A DNA stretch of 64,000 nucleotides from Populus alba (Eukaryota > Streptophyta > Magnoliopsida > Malpighiales > Salicaceae). The translations under genes and the position numbers were made by a program. The notes under the pieces were generated by a model. It did not search any database. It was not told the origin of the DNA and saw only the letters and a list, made by a program, of their open reading frames with translations. Of this stretch, positions 20,650 to 33,082 are shown in pieces. The first letter of the stretch is position 1. Each line of letters opens with the position of its first letter. The stretch covers positions 6,167,875 to 6,231,874 of the forward strand of contig NC_133300.1 in assembly GCF_005239225.2 (NCBI RefSeq), in the 5' to 3' direction.

Positions 20650-23600
20650 TAAGAGGTTGTTTATGAGGTGGGCATGTTTTCTTGTGTCTAGAAATCAAAC
20701 CAGCTAGGTGGAGCATAGCAGTTGTCAATGATGTATTCTGTCTGTTAGTTTAACAGCAAAATATACTAAAAATATGCTGACTTTATGACTGCAGGTCACA
20801 ACAGCCTCTACGAACCACAGAAAATGAAGATAAATTAGTAAGCTGACATGAATGTGTATCTGCTTTCTATGATTTCATGTAACGAATACTCAAATATTGA
20901 TGCAAGCTAGAGGAGCCGTGCAAAATTAAATCTGTCGTCTAGAAATTTCATTGAGAGACAGAATATTGGACCCATCCCCTGTGCAGCTACCGAACAGAAG
21001 TAGGGAAAATGATGGCTCACAAGTCCTTCTGTTGGAACTCGATTACCACAGTCTAGCGATGATCATACAGTGGACCCGAGGAGTGAGGACCTATGGCTGA
21101 ACTGGGCAATCTGTAAGTTAAGGTTTCAGATAAGTGTCTCAACCTGTCCTGTGGTTCGATGCAGCAGGACCTATGAATTTTGTTAACAGGTCATAAATTC
21201 CGTTGTCTGATTGAATGATAGCAAGCTGATATGGAACTGTGTACAATTTGACAGTCTTGGCGCTAAAAGTAAAATCAACTGAACTTACCCCTTCTCTTTC
21301 ACATGATGAATTTGTATATGGGGAGAGGAATTCAACAAGCAAACGTAGAGTTCTTACAGCTTACTTATCCATGAAATATTTTTCATAGTTAAGACCTGAT
21401 AGAGAATAATGTAAATTATATCTAGGACTTCACTTAATAGTTTAAGCTATTGGGTTGAGTTAGTTTTTTGACATGGTATTAAAACTTTCATAATCAAGTG
21501 GTTTCAAGTTTGAATCTCATTATTTTTATTTATTTGATAAAAATTAAATATAATATAATATGAGCCTGTACAAGTTTCAAATTCAAAGGTTTTCACTTAA
21601 AAAAATATTAAAAAAATAATATAAATCATATTTTAGAACCTCATCTAATAGCTTAAACTATTATATTAGAGTTAGTTTTTTTGACAAAACCTAACTTCTC
21701 TGAAAAGGACATGGTAACTTGTTCGAGAGTTGTGCAGTACACTCAATGTTGATTGTTTTGCCACTTTAGGAGTTTACTAGAATCATAAAACATTATTGAT
21801 CAGAGTGTTAATAAAATGGCCCTGTGTGTTCAACAATGATTCACTTGCTACTGTCAGCTCCATCTGGACTAGAAAGAAACAAAATTTGTATGGTATCTCA
21901 AAGAAAATGGAAACCAGATTCGTTTGCTAGTTAGAAATGCACATGGAAGGAGATTAGTTATTGCTGTGATGAGGCTTGAGTATGCTATTATCTGTAGCCA
22001 TTGCCATAGAGTCATTTCCACAAACATAGCATGAAGCATGTGGTTGATCAGTGTGGTTAAACACTGAATAGTATTTTCCTGGTAATTATTGTGAAATAGA
22101 AGATCAACTATCAAATAATTGTTATTGATTATTTTAGACAGTGATCATTATGATTTCTCCAATAGCCACAAGACAGTGTTTGTTGCTACCTATGATTCCA
22201 GTAGGTTGGTAATCCCGCATTTCCAGGCCTAATCTAGACCTTTTGGTTCAAACTGCGAACTTCTAAGAAGGGGATATTTTAAGATCATATCTGGAGAAGT
22301 CAATGTGATGATGTCTTATGATTTTAGTTTTGCGTTCCTGAATTTCATACACGCAATAAAAACAATAAAAAAAAATTATTCAAGATTCTTTAAGATCCTG
22401 TTAGATATATTTAAAATTGATTAGAGATTTATTACATTAATATATGATTTTTTTTCGATTTTAAACAATTCTTTAAGGGCCAGATTGTTATAACCCACAC
22501 TGTTTAATTGTCTGGTCCTCAACAGTAATCCACACGAACTACAAGTGAGAAATCTTCTAAACCCCTATTTAGAAGAGATGAATTATTATGTCTAGAATGT
22601 TAGCTCTATATTCTATGATTTGCATAATTTTTCGGTTTAACAGACAATCACTAAGAAATAAAATGCATAACCTACCATTTATAGAAAAATCTAAAAAACC
22701 CTATAAATTGACAAAATATTAATTTTTTCCTTATATAATATCCATATATTAATTCAGGAAAATTTTAGAAATTAACTCAATCAAGTCCTTACTTGATTGT
22801 TCTAGGTTCTAGAAATATAATCCATGTATTAATTATATTCTAGTATTTAACTTCTAAAATATATTTTAATCAAGTCATACTTCATTAAAATCATCCCAGT
22901 TTAATTTTTTACTAATGATTATTCATGTGTGTGACCCACTAGGTTTCCTAATATATTGACCTAGATATAAATTATAATTCTAATTACATAGAATTAAACA
23001 ATTTAATTTACTATCAATTTAACAACTGATTAATTTATATCTGAAGATCATATCTATTATCTAGCAACGTGTCATGATCCTCAAATATTAAAAAAGTCAT
23101 GAGTGGTTTGATCTTTCAGTGATTGGTTTCTCAGTGTAATTAATATCATTTTATCAATAATGTTCTGATTTAATATTAAAATATGAAGTATGTCTGCTAT
23201 GTTAAATTATGTTTGTTTTTTACATAATAGTTATTGATCATTTGAATAAAATTTAAAATTCTTTTCAAATCTCATTGCATCTTGGCCAATGATTTTTCAA
23301 TTAATATTATTTGAGAACAAATGAGATATTTTCTCTAATTCACCTAGGGTGATGGATCCTTGATCACTCAAGTACTTTCATATAGCTCATGTTATACCCA
23401 ATATATGTCCCTTCATATAACATGTAACATGATTAAAGTATAACATTTTCTATATATAATAACTTAGTGATGTTAAGTCTAAGGATCACTTACACAACTG
23501 TCACGTGAGTCTTTTCATAAACATAAGTGATTTCTCATGTGAGATTTTCATGTGGGCTAGTTCAGTGTACATGTCTTATGACAAGCACCTACATATTAGT

Positions 23601-24323
23601 TCTAAGTATTTCTTATACCTTAAATTATGAGAACAACTACTTTGTTTTATAAAAAAAAAAACATAATATATATGTAGGTGCAACATGAATATTTTTAAAA
23701 GAGTATTGATCATGAATATTTTAGTAACAATATTTTGATGCAACATGAATCTTATAATTATAATAACTTTATAATTTTCTTTGCAAAACATTTTTGTTTT
23801 ATGAACTTTATCTTTATTTTAGATTTATAAATTATAAATTATATTTATTAATCTAATATTATATAAATATTAAAGATAAATTAAGTTATTATTAAAATAA
23901 TAGATATATTTGGTAACTTATAACCCATCGAAGCATATTAAACTTACATTTAGTTGATTCCTTGAGTAAATGTTTGAAGGAGTCTGATTCACAAGGCTTA
24001 AACCTTGGAAGGCTGATTAGACTTTAGGCAAATAAATAAAAGCTATGTTTTTCCTTTAAGACTTGGAAGTTCTCTAAGAAGTGATTGCTCATACAACTCG
24101 AGACTTCTTGTTCAAGAAGAGAAAAAAAAAAAATCTTATCTTCGCTTTTCAGGACAGCTGAGGAGAAAATATGATGAGACGTTTATAATGCAAAATCGCA
24201 ATACTATTTACATCATTAAACCAGAATTTCTGGTGAATTCACTAAATTTGTATCCCTGATAATGAAAATATTCTACAAAATCTATCTAGTTGTTTGCATT
24301 CTTTACAAATCTAATTCTGCTCG
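20650..24323. other. Long spacer in the SAUR cluster, no gene seen
   Basis: 20,650-21,370 is the duplicated SAUR 5' flank. 21,410-21,690 holds two diverged copies of a TTTAAGCTATTGGGTTGAGTTAGTTTTTTGAC-like block. 22,480-23,600 has low-copy-looking AT-rich sequence with GTGGGCTAG and CACGTGAGTC words that may be an old retroelement remnant, but I found no LTR pair, coding frame or ends to support that. 23,640-23,900 is very AT-rich. Confidence 0.4.
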
Positions 24324-24758
24324 TCAGAAGCTGCAGATTGGTAATCGATGGTCTGTTACTTGATGATGGACATCAAAAGACAACGAGCAGCGACTGCTGG
24401 CTATGGACACCATCAATGCCTTCTCTACATCTCTTGTGACTCTCTGTTTGATTAAAGCAACTGCATATTCTATAAGCTCTGCATCGCAGGGCAACGTGAG
24501 AGGCCCATCGCCAGGCAGTCCAAACTCCTCTTCTGCCAGTTGGAGCAGCTCTCTGACAATCTCATTGTTAAGATAACTCAGAGGAAGCAAAAAGCGTTTA
24601 TGATCAGCTGAGTACACAACAAAATGTCCCTTATCAGCCATTTCTGATGCGCTACAACTGCTTGTCTCCATTTGTGGCAATGTGATTCTCTTACGCCTCA
24701 GAGCAGCCAGCTTCTGCCATTTCTTTGCCAGTTTAACGAGCTTCTTTGCACTGATCAT
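24324..24758 (-). CDS. SAUR auxin-responsive protein, SAUR61-68 clade, intact
   Basis: 144 residues from MISAKKLVKLAKKWQKLAAL to LPICSF. An upstream in-frame ATG at 24794 would add 12 residues, but every other SAUR in the cluster starts at MISAKK, so 24758 is preferred. Core motifs: GHFVVYSADHKRFLLPLSYL, LLQLAEEEFGLP, GPLTLPCDAELIEYAVALI. It differs from the 20,038 gene by scattered substitutions and is the same length, a clear tandem duplicate. A TATA-like CATATAATAG lies at 24,851-24,860 and the shared module at 24,883. Confidence 0.95.
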   Translation of the reverse strand: MISAKKLVKLAKKWQKLAALRRKRITLPQMETSSCSASEMADKGHFVVYSADHKRFLLPLSYLNNEIVRELLQLAEEEFGLPGDGPLTLPCDAELIEYAVALIKQRVTRDVEKALMVSIASSRCSLSFDVHHQVTDHRLPICSF

Positions 24759-24850
24759 TTTGTGTGTTAAGCACAAAAACTTAAGAGGAGTCAAGTAGGG
24801 GAAGAAAGCTGAATGCTTGTTTTGTGATGGATAGAAGGCAAAGGAAGCGG

Positions 24851-24913
24851 CTATTATATGTTAACAAATCCGTGAACAGTCGCCTTCCATGGGAAGCAAA
24901 GCCATGTGATGGG
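24851..24913 (-). promoter_or_regulatory. SAUR core promoter: TATA-like box and conserved module
   Basis: CATATAATAG (24851-24860) with the module CCATGGGAAGCAAAGCCATG (24888-24907) upstream. One base differs from the 20,618 copy. Confidence 0.7.
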
Positions 24914-25300
24914 TGGATGTGAGAGGATGTTTATGAGGTGGGCATGTTTTTTCAAGAAATTAAAACCATCGAGGTGTAGCATAGCGGTGGTTAAGCCTGT
25001 ACCTTCTGTCTAGTTGTTGAACAGCAAACTGTGATCAATCAAAGCTGATTCATGGTTGAGACTGCGACAGACACTGTGATCCACAACAAATGAAGTAGAT
25101 CAGTAAGCAGGCATGAGTTAGAATCTGGGTCCGATGGCTGAATGTATTGAGTAGTCAATGAATGGTGAAAGCATAATGGACCCTTTTGTCTGAGAACTGC
25201 CAGGCAGAAGTAGGGAGAAGATGGCTCATACGCCCTCCCGAATTAGATGGTTGTACAGTGATCATGAGGACCAATAGTTCGTATATAGTTCCACAGTGAC
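24914..25300. other. Duplicated SAUR 5' flank
   Basis: Shares GAGGTGGGCATGTTTT, AACAGCAAA, AAGCAGGCATGA and GGCAGAAGTAGGGA-type words in order with 18,480-18,830 and 20,660-21,010. No gene is seen. Confidence 0.55.
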
Positions 25301-25675
25301 ATAGTTCGTATATACAGTCTCTCCTTTTCAATTCAAGGCCAATATACTTGATGTTTTCATAACAAAATAATCGTACTTAGCAAGAAACAACAATCGATTA
25401 ATGTAAGTGAAACATTTGAACTCAATGGTTTTTATTATTATTATTATTTAGTTAGTTTAAGTGTTACTAATATAATTAATTTAAGTTACCACATGACTCA
25501 TCTTAATGATAAGGATGCTTAAATGTTTTAGTGTGAATTAGTGTTTATTTTTAAATCCTATCCTATGTTTATGAGTTGATTGTCATCAATAAAATTGTGT
25601 TATGAAAAAAATTAAGGTTCAAGATGATAGAATTATGATTATGGATTAATTTTGTGATGGTTGCACTTGTCAATT

Positions 25676-25715
<40 letters not shown>

Positions 25716-27589
25716 CCTTAAAAATTTTCAAATACTAACCATGTTTATAAGTACAAATGATGAAAAAGTATGGGTTGTTATACATAAAGATTAACACTAT
25801 CTTGTTAGCATTGATATTCTGACGGGCGTACTATAAGATCATAATCAAACAAAACAAAAATTATTTGTTAAAATTTAAACTTATACAATATATCAAATGC
25901 AGTTCTTTTAATTTAGATTTACATAATATCTCATATCAAAAAATCAGTTTTAATAAGTGATCATGTTTTATCATAAACAAAAGATAATAAACACTAATTC
26001 ACTTATACGAAGAAGCATGATCTAATTCATATTAACAATTCAAATATCTATATTATTCATATTGCATATGGAATATTATTCACTCACTTAACTCAAAAGT
26101 AGAAGGAACACAAAAGCAGATATCTAAGGAATCATATTGACGCTCAGTAGGTGGAATATCAAGAGTATTTGACACACACACACACACTTAAAATAACTCG
26201 AAATAGATAACATAAGAGATTACAATTGTAAGATTGAAGACCAAAATATAATTATAAAACCAAAATAGATCAACATGATCATTCCCGAACATATCTCAAA
26301 CTGACTGAACTTAAAAGAGTTGATCAATTCCTGCTGCTTGGTCAACCTGTCGATCAAAATTGACCAATTAGTCAATTGAATCCATCAAGCTAATTGAGGT
26401 TTTTTTGGGTGAACTATTATCATGTTTTATGATTTGATTTGATTTGAATTAGAATTTTAGAAAGCTGTTTAATTTTTGGGTTTTTGAAAAAAAATCAGTT
26501 TAGTTCCTAAACATATAGGGTTATAAGTTAGACTAAATTAGGTGTATTAAATTGACTTTATGTTCCTTTCGAGTTTTTTTTAGTATATTTTTTTTTGTAT
26601 TAAGATATTCTTGATATTCTACTTATTGGATATCAATAAGATTTCCTTCGATACTTGTTTTTGTGTTTGTTTTGATTTTAAGCTTGGTGATTGGATAATA
26701 TCCCATATGCATGAGAAATAGTATAAATATTTGAATTTTTACTATGAAATGGATCATGCTTCTTGATAATATATATACTAAATATTATCCTTTGTTATGA
26801 TAAAATATGATCATTTGTTGAATCTGAATTCTGGATATGAGATATGTGTACGTTTGATTTAATAGCTCCTCATTTGATTGATGTCATGAGTTAAGCCTTT
26901 AAATATGATTCTATTTGTTTGATTATGGTATGACCACTTGGTATGCTAGACAAAATACTCATTCTAAAAAAGAAATATTAGTCTTTGTGCACATCATATC
27001 TGATCTCTAGTTGGTTGGGGACGTCACCAACCTATGTAGACTAATCCTGCTCTTTTGGTTGTAATTAGTATTTTTCCATTATGGCTAGTCAGTGTCCCAT
27101 AAATTACTAAAATTGTATCAAGACAATCAATTTATATTATGAAATTAATTATGGTATTAGAAGCTGCGTAGAACTTTAGTTTGTTTAAATGTTAAAAGTT
27201 TGTATGTTTATCTAGATTCGCATAAGTAAGAAAACCTGGAGGGGGACTTTGTTTATGTGTTAGTCATGGATCTGGGAATCAGGTCATGATAATTATACAT
27301 ATTAAATTATAAATCTTACCTTAAAAACCTATTTTTTCTAACTCACTTCTCCTTTCTTTATCTTTCCTTCTCTTCTCTTCTTCTTCTTCTTCTTTCTCTC
27401 TGAGTTTTCTCCCTTTTAATTTTTTTATCTTTTCTTCTTCTTCTTCTTTTGTTTCTCTTTTCCTATTTATATTAATCAATTTTTATACAATTACCAAAGT
27501 GTCATTCACTCATTTATACCTAATGCTTTCTCCTCCAAGGGCATTGTTTTCCTTTCCTATTAAATTTTTCCTTTTCTTCTAAACTATGA
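25301..27589. other. AT-rich spacer with microsatellites, no gene seen
   Basis: Contains a TA run at 25,680-25,713, a CA run near 26,173-26,187, and two TTC/CTT runs around 27,370-27,455. No coding region, LTR or inverted-repeat element could be supported. Confidence 0.45.
25680..25713. repeat. TA dinucleotide microsatellite
   Basis: About 17 TA units without interruption. Confidence 0.95.
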
Positions 27590-27765
27590 CTCATCTTGTT
27601 AATGCTTTACACATAAGGGGAAAGATCTTTGAGGATAGAATAGATTTAGATTACTAAGTGCTGAGTTTGAGATGAGTAGAAGGCAAAGCTGGTGAGTTGA
27701 GTATATATACACAAAATCAGTGGAGAGTCTCCTCCTAAGGGACGGAAGCAAAACCACGTGATGGG
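27590..27765 (-). promoter_or_regulatory. Orphan SAUR promoter without a gene
   Basis: On the minus strand the sequence has the SAUR module (ATCACGTGGTTTTGCTTCC at 27,744-27,762, here with a true CACGTG G-box), a TATA box (TATATATAC, 27,701-27,710), a leader similar to the 28,288 gene (GCCTT-CTA words) and AACAAGATGAGT at about 27,590-27,601, where intact copies have AACAAGATGATCAGTGCC. No SAUR codons follow. The gene body has been deleted or replaced by unrelated T-rich sequence. Confidence 0.65.
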
Positions 27766-28103
27766 AGGATATCAGAGGCAATTTGGGAGGCCGGCATGTT
27801 TTCTTATGCCCGGCAAGTGACAATCAAGCCATCAGGGTGTAAGATGAAACAATCTGAATTGATTACCGAGCGAACGACCCATGAAACTCCATGTGATAAT
27901 GTCTTCAAGGGCTAATTTTTCATGTTTGTGGTTCTCCCTGTCTGTCGCTATCTACAGTAAGGAGTCGGCATTCTTCTGAAGAATTTTGCTGTCCGGCAAC
28001 ATGGCAGAGAGATAATAAACGTGACACCCTCTGCTCCACCTTAATGGTTCTGCTATCAAACATAAGAAAACATGCCCTCCTCGTAAATAAACCCTCACAC
28101 CCA

Positions 28104-28164
28104 CCTATCACATGGTTTGGTTTCCATGGAAAGGGATCGAGTCTGGCATCGTGAGCGTATATAA
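28104..28164 (+). promoter_or_regulatory. SAUR core promoter for the 28,288 gene
   Basis: The module is in inverted orientation relative to the other copies (ATCACATGGTTTGGTTTCCA at 28,107-28,126), followed by TATATAA at 28158-28164, about 125 bases before the start codon. It lies back to back with the orphan promoter at 27,590-27,765. Confidence 0.7.
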
Positions 28165-28287
28165 GCAAGTCACCTGCTTTGCCTCTACCATCACAAGATC
28201 ATCGTTCAGTATTCTAAAGCCTGGAGCTCACCTCTAGTTCTTGCTTAAGATCTTCCCTTTGGATTAATTAGAGTGAAACAAGACAAG

Positions 28288-28638
28288 ATGATTAGTGCCA
28301 AGAAGCTCATCAAATTGGCGAGGAAGTGGCAGAAGCTGGCTGCTATCAGGAGAAGAAGGATCACACTGCCACAACCCATTGAGAGAACTGATACAAGCAG
28401 TTGCAGCACGTCGTCAACAACTCAGAAAGGCCACTTTGTAGTTTACTTCACCGATCAGAAGCGGTTTTCGCTTCCTTTAGAATATCTTCACAATAATATT
28501 GTCAGAGAGCTACTCGAAATTGCAGAAGAAGAACTTGGATCACCTAGCGATGGGCCTCTAACATTTCCATGTGATTCAGATCTTATGAAATATGTAGTTT
28601 CTTTGATAGAAAACCAAATACCAATTTGCAGCTTCTGA
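28288..28638 (+). CDS. SAUR auxin-responsive protein, short C-terminus, plus strand
   Basis: 116 residues from MISAKKLIKLARKWQKLAAI; ATG at 28288 chosen because all relatives begin with MISAKK (an in-frame GTG at 28273 is not needed). The core is complete: GHFVVYFTDQKRFSLPLEYL, LLEIAEEELGSP, GPLTFPCDSDLMKYVVSLIE. The tail then jumps directly to NQIPICSF: about 28 residues present in the 144-residue relatives (VTRD-EKAL to HHQVTDH) are absent with the frame kept. It is the only intact SAUR here on the plus strand and is divergent from the orphan promoter. No stop or slip suggests decay, so a functional shortened protein is plausible. Confidence 0.93.
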   Translation: MISAKKLIKLARKWQKLAAIRRRRITLPQPIERTDTSSCSTSSTTQKGHFVVYFTDQKRFSLPLEYLHNNIVRELLEIAEEELGSPSDGPLTFPCDSDLMKYVVSLIENQIPICSF

Positions 28639-28973
28639 ACAATAGAATCAGAGTTGTAAAGTTACTCCAAAGTTCAACATTAATGTAGCTTTAGTTCAGT
28701 TTCTGAAATGAACTTGCCAGCGATGGCCTTGTCATACTTTCCCTTTAACCATTGTTTACGCACATCTGATGAATGACATTAGCAGGTAATCACAGTGTCT
28801 CCTGTGAAGCAGATGAACAATAAGTAGCTGAAGAGGAGCTGTACTATATCGAATTTGTTAGGACTTATAGGAGCTCAATTTACAAGCACCAATTCTTCTT
28901 CTTTCATCTCTCATAATGATCTAAAATACAAAAACCTCTTCAATTAAAATCTCTTTATCCTATTACGAATACC
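28639..28973 (+). other. 3' region of the plus-strand SAUR
   Basis: Probable 3' untranslated region and spacer. No gene is seen. Confidence 0.4.
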
Positions 28974-29991
28974 TTTTTTTGGCAATTTGTTTATCTGACT
29001 ATTTATCTGTTGAAAAAGAATTATCAAAATCATAAGAGCAATTTAAAAAAAAAAAAAATGTTTTCATTATTATGAAGGGTATGTATTTAAAAAATTAAAA
29101 AATAATACACTAGAAATTCTATATTGAATCATATAAAAAAATTGATTAAAAATTTTTAAAAACATAAATTTTATTTTATCCATGATACTTTTTTTTTCAC
29201 ATTATGCACATAATAATTGAAAAAATAAATGTTAGATAAAAAGCCTAAAATATTATTTGAGAACTATGAGGAAATTGAATAATAACTGAAATATAATGTT
29301 GAAAAAATTTAATGCATTCAAAAAATACAAGAAAAAATAAAATAGAAGAGGTGAATCCAATCCTAGACAGCTATAAGCTAAACCCAAGTGTTTGGCCTTC
29401 CCTTTTCTTTTCTTTTTTATTTATAATGGCTTTCATTTAAAAAAAACAAATAATAAATAACATGTCATCTACAATTCCAGATTCTAGTAAGGCTATCAAA
29501 AAATCTAGACATGAGTTTTTTGGGTTTGAAAACACCATTTTTTTAAGCCTATTTTCATCGAAAAACAACTAAAATACACCCTTATCATCTTAATAAACCA
29601 ATTTCTCAACCTAAAATACCTTTAAATCAATCCAAAAACACAAAATCAAACCGAAAAAAATTCTCTCAACCTCGATCCATATTTTCTGTTGAGATGAAGA
29701 TCTAAAAACACCTTAATGAACCTGTTAACACCAAGACTAGACTTGCATCCATTTCAGAACAAGAATGGAATAAATCATGAATCAAAATCATGTATACAAG
29801 CTCAATGCTCTTGATTTAATGTGGGAAGCATGTACCAGAATTAAACACTCTCGAGGAGTTCTTGTGGTATAAATAATACAACAATAGATCTTAATTTATA
29901 CGTATAAAATGTGTCCTCCCAAATTCAACCCTTGCCTGGTAACAATTTCATTGCCTTAATCTCCAGTTCCGTTTGCGCATGTGCAAAAAGT

Positions 29992-32106
29992 TCAATCTTC
30001 ATCTTTCTTCTCAGATGAATTTGGATTTTGTGAATATTTCTGCCACCTCTGCTTGTTCTTCTCAGATTTACTAGCATTTTGAGAAAATTCTGTGAGCCCC
30101 TGTCTTAGTGCTCCAAGATTGACCCCATCACCAACCAGAATGCTAGTCACTCCCATTTTTGAAACCTGTTCACAAAGAAATTCTTTTAAACGGAATAGAT
30201 GACTCCACAGGGAAATTGGCACTTCATTACAAATAAAATACAAGATTTAAAGGATCCAACTCATAAAATTAGAAGACAGGGGAAGCAGGAGAGTTTTGTT
30301 TTTACCGATTGAATGTTCCTATCCTCATCATCAAAAAAAAGCATGGAGTTAAAGGGTATCCCAGTCCTCGAATGAATCCTCTGGAAATGATCTGTCTTGT
30401 GAGTCCAACTGGAAAATATTTCCTGAATAGTCAGAAAAAATCACTCACCATGTAAGCCAAACAAAGGAGTAGTTCCTCTTGACGATAGATTAATATAATT
30501 TCATACGGGGAACATGAAATGCATAAAAAAGCAACATGGAAAACAAAACATTCTCCAAGACAACAGTGAGCAGAAAATAGAACTCCGAGCTAGCAGAATG
30601 ATAGAACATTTTAATCTTTTTGGCACAAACAGGTAACTCCTAATTCCTCGTTTCTCATCAAAGGCAAGCACCAGCCACTTATACCAAGCAGAAGTGACCC
30701 AGAAATACAGATCGTGTAAAAAGATCATCAGAAACACAATAGACTTAAGAGTTTCTTACCTATTTGATATGATGAAACTCAAGAGGCTCATCACTCAAAT
30801 CAAGTTATTAGGCACTAAATTAATCCTCAACATCATGAGCTATTCCAAGAAACAATTCGGTATCCAACACTTTACAAACCCTGTGTGTTAGACGCTACAT
30901 CTTTCTCCTTCCCTTTCAGGACTATGTCCTACTAAACTATGACCCTGCTAGTCATGTTCTCGAGTAAGAAACACAATTGATTGACCCTGTTACTCATTGC
31001 ACAGTAAAGATTTTAAAAGGAAAAAAAACGATTCTTAGTTCTTGCTGACTCACCTGTGCTACAAACATTGGCTTGAGACTTAGTTTGTCAATAAATGTCT
31101 TTGCAATATCTGAGGTTGGTGATCGAGAAGCAATGGCCATGTCAATCCCCTTTTCCTTGAGTGCATATACTATGCCTTTAGCTTGGGGATACAAGGATGG
31201 CATTTCACGCTTGGAGCGACATTCGCTGAATAACAACCATAATTGAATCAAAATTTAGACCATGGAGAACCAAAAAAACATTGGCACGAGGAGAAAATAA
31301 AAGGCAACCATTCTAATGTTTAAATAATCAAGTACTACAAAGATAGTACCTTTTTTTTTATTAAACTAATGCAAGGTTCTAAAGACCAAATAGGGCATTA
31401 GTATCATTATATGCAGGTAAGATGCAAAAGTTGAATGTACCAGCGCGATCAACTGCTGAATGTTTTGCTTCCACTGATGTTTCAAACGTTATTAAATGTG
31501 TAGAAAAAACATTAGCTGCAAAATTAATTGTCAAATTACTTATATTACATACAATGAGGTGCGTGAACGATGAAGGGCTAAATACTAAGTTGAACAACTC
31601 AACCCACATTCAATCAACACCATATTACAAACTAACTTCAAGGCTTCAATTCAAACAACATTAAAAGGACCCTCCAAGAAATTAAAAACAAATTCTCATT
31701 AAAACTACAAACATTTTTTCCAACATACTAGCAAGTCCATTTCAGCTCTCCAGTAATTCAGATTTTAATTTAAAAATTCTTTCCTGATACTAACAATCTT
31801 GATAAATAACACAAACATATAATACCAAGTTACAATTTTTAACAAGAAAGTTTCCCAGTAACACAGAAGCAGAGCAAAGCGTGAGAAACCCACATGAAAA
31901 TAACAACATTAGAGAAGAAAGCATGACAAAAGGAACATTATATTTGACACAACTTTATGTCTACATGCATGTGGCTGTAAAGAAAGAAAAGGTACCAATA
32001 GAAAGGCCAGAGAGTGTAATCTAGATCGAAGACGACCAATCTAGGCAGCACTTGAAAACATTCCAATAATCTGCAAAGCATCGTTTTTCACCGTCTCGTC
32101 TCCCAT
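29992..32106 (-). CDS. MDP1: MDP1-type HAD phosphatase, copy A (one-base frame slip in exon 1)
   Basis: Four exons: 32106-31996, 31225-31054, 30422-30306 and 30165-29992, with GT-AG junctions. The product starts MGDETVKNDALQIIGMF, then after the slip LPRLVVFDLDYTLWPFYC (HAD motif I DLDYT), KGIDMAIASRSPTSD (motif II), the DHF-RIH region, MLFFDDEDRNI (acidic motif) and a Ser/Lys-rich tail ending KKDED. The order and motifs are those of magnesium-dependent phosphatase 1, a small HAD phosphatase linked in animals to dephosphorylating glycated or tyrosine-phosphorylated substrates; the Arabidopsis relative is At2g14110 from memory. In exon 1, TTTT near 32,054 replaces the TTT of copy B and shifts the frame after residue 17. 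Exons 2-4 are clean. Either a decayed gene or a base-call error. Confidence 0.85.
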
Positions 32107-32404
32107 CTTTCTGCTTGCTTTTGCCTTTCCGAAAGAATTTTTGAGAGAATTTTAAGCGTTTGGTCGCTCGGTGTTCTTGGTGGAAAGAATAATAATAATA
32201 AATAAATAAATCTAATTGGTATTTGTTTGACAAAGTAAACACGATGTTCAGGTGGACTTCTGAATTTTTATGGTCATGGCCCAAAACAAGCCAATAATTT
32301 ATAGGACCCAATCTATTTTCTTTCTCAATCAGGTCCTTATTGTATTGATAAATTCTCAATCAGATCATTCCTTCATGATTAAGTAGTTAGTGAAGCTCAT
32401 ATGG

Positions 32405-32436
32405 TTATATATTATATATATATATATATATATAAT

Positions 32437-32486
<50 letters not shown>
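32405..32486. repeat. TA-rich microsatellite
   Basis: About 80 bp of TA units with a few interruptions. Unit 2 of the duplication has only a short TATATATATG at the matching place (39,200), so this run expanded or shrank after duplication. Confidence 0.9.
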
Positions 32487-32488
<2 letters not shown>

Positions 32489-33082
32489 CTCTTGAAGAAT
32501 TCAATTCAATTTCATAAATAAATTTAAATAACTTATTATAATTTTTATATTTAAAATAAAATATTAAAAATAGATAACATTTCCAAATAAATCAACTTAA
32601 AATATCGAGGTTTTCTAAAATTTTAAAAACATAAATAAAAACCAATCAAACAAATAATCAAATTCACATGTACTAAATACTACAAATTAATGTATTTTAA
32701 CATATCAATGGAGTCGCTCAAAACTAAATTGAAATAATTTAATGTTGAAGCTAAAAAATCCAATCTTGGCATTAACAAACATAAGAACAAAAATACAATA
32801 ATGCACCAAAGTTACAAATCTTTATCGTTTCAAATATTCTAATAAAACAAAACAAAACAAGAATATCCTAGAATATATATATATATATATATATAAAAGC
32901 AAAAGAGAACATAATGTTTGACATTCATCATTATTATATTTAAGAAATGTTGTTTTTTCTCTCTTTATTTTAGCATTTCTGTATAAAAATAGTGGATGTA
33001 AGAGATCCACTAACTATAAACATTGTTTAGACTTTTTGTTTTTTTCAATTCTTTGAAAGATGAGAAAGCTAGTATATTAGGA
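32487..33082. other. AT-rich part of duplication unit 1
   Basis: Matches 39,210-39,769 in unit 2 with small indels; a second short TA run lies at about 32,873-32,895. No gene is seen. Confidence 0.5.

Noticed and set aside
22480..23600. Possible solo LTR or old retroelement
   Set aside because: No terminal repeats, target duplication, primer-binding site or coding frame could be found to support it.
24759..24794. Twelve-residue N-terminal extension of the SAUR at 24,324
   Set aside because: All other copies start at MISAKK and the extension is not seen in them.
31422..31664. Plus-strand 80-codon open frame within MDP1 copy A and its counterpart in copy B
   Set aside because: Lies in an intron and its duplicate does not keep the frame.
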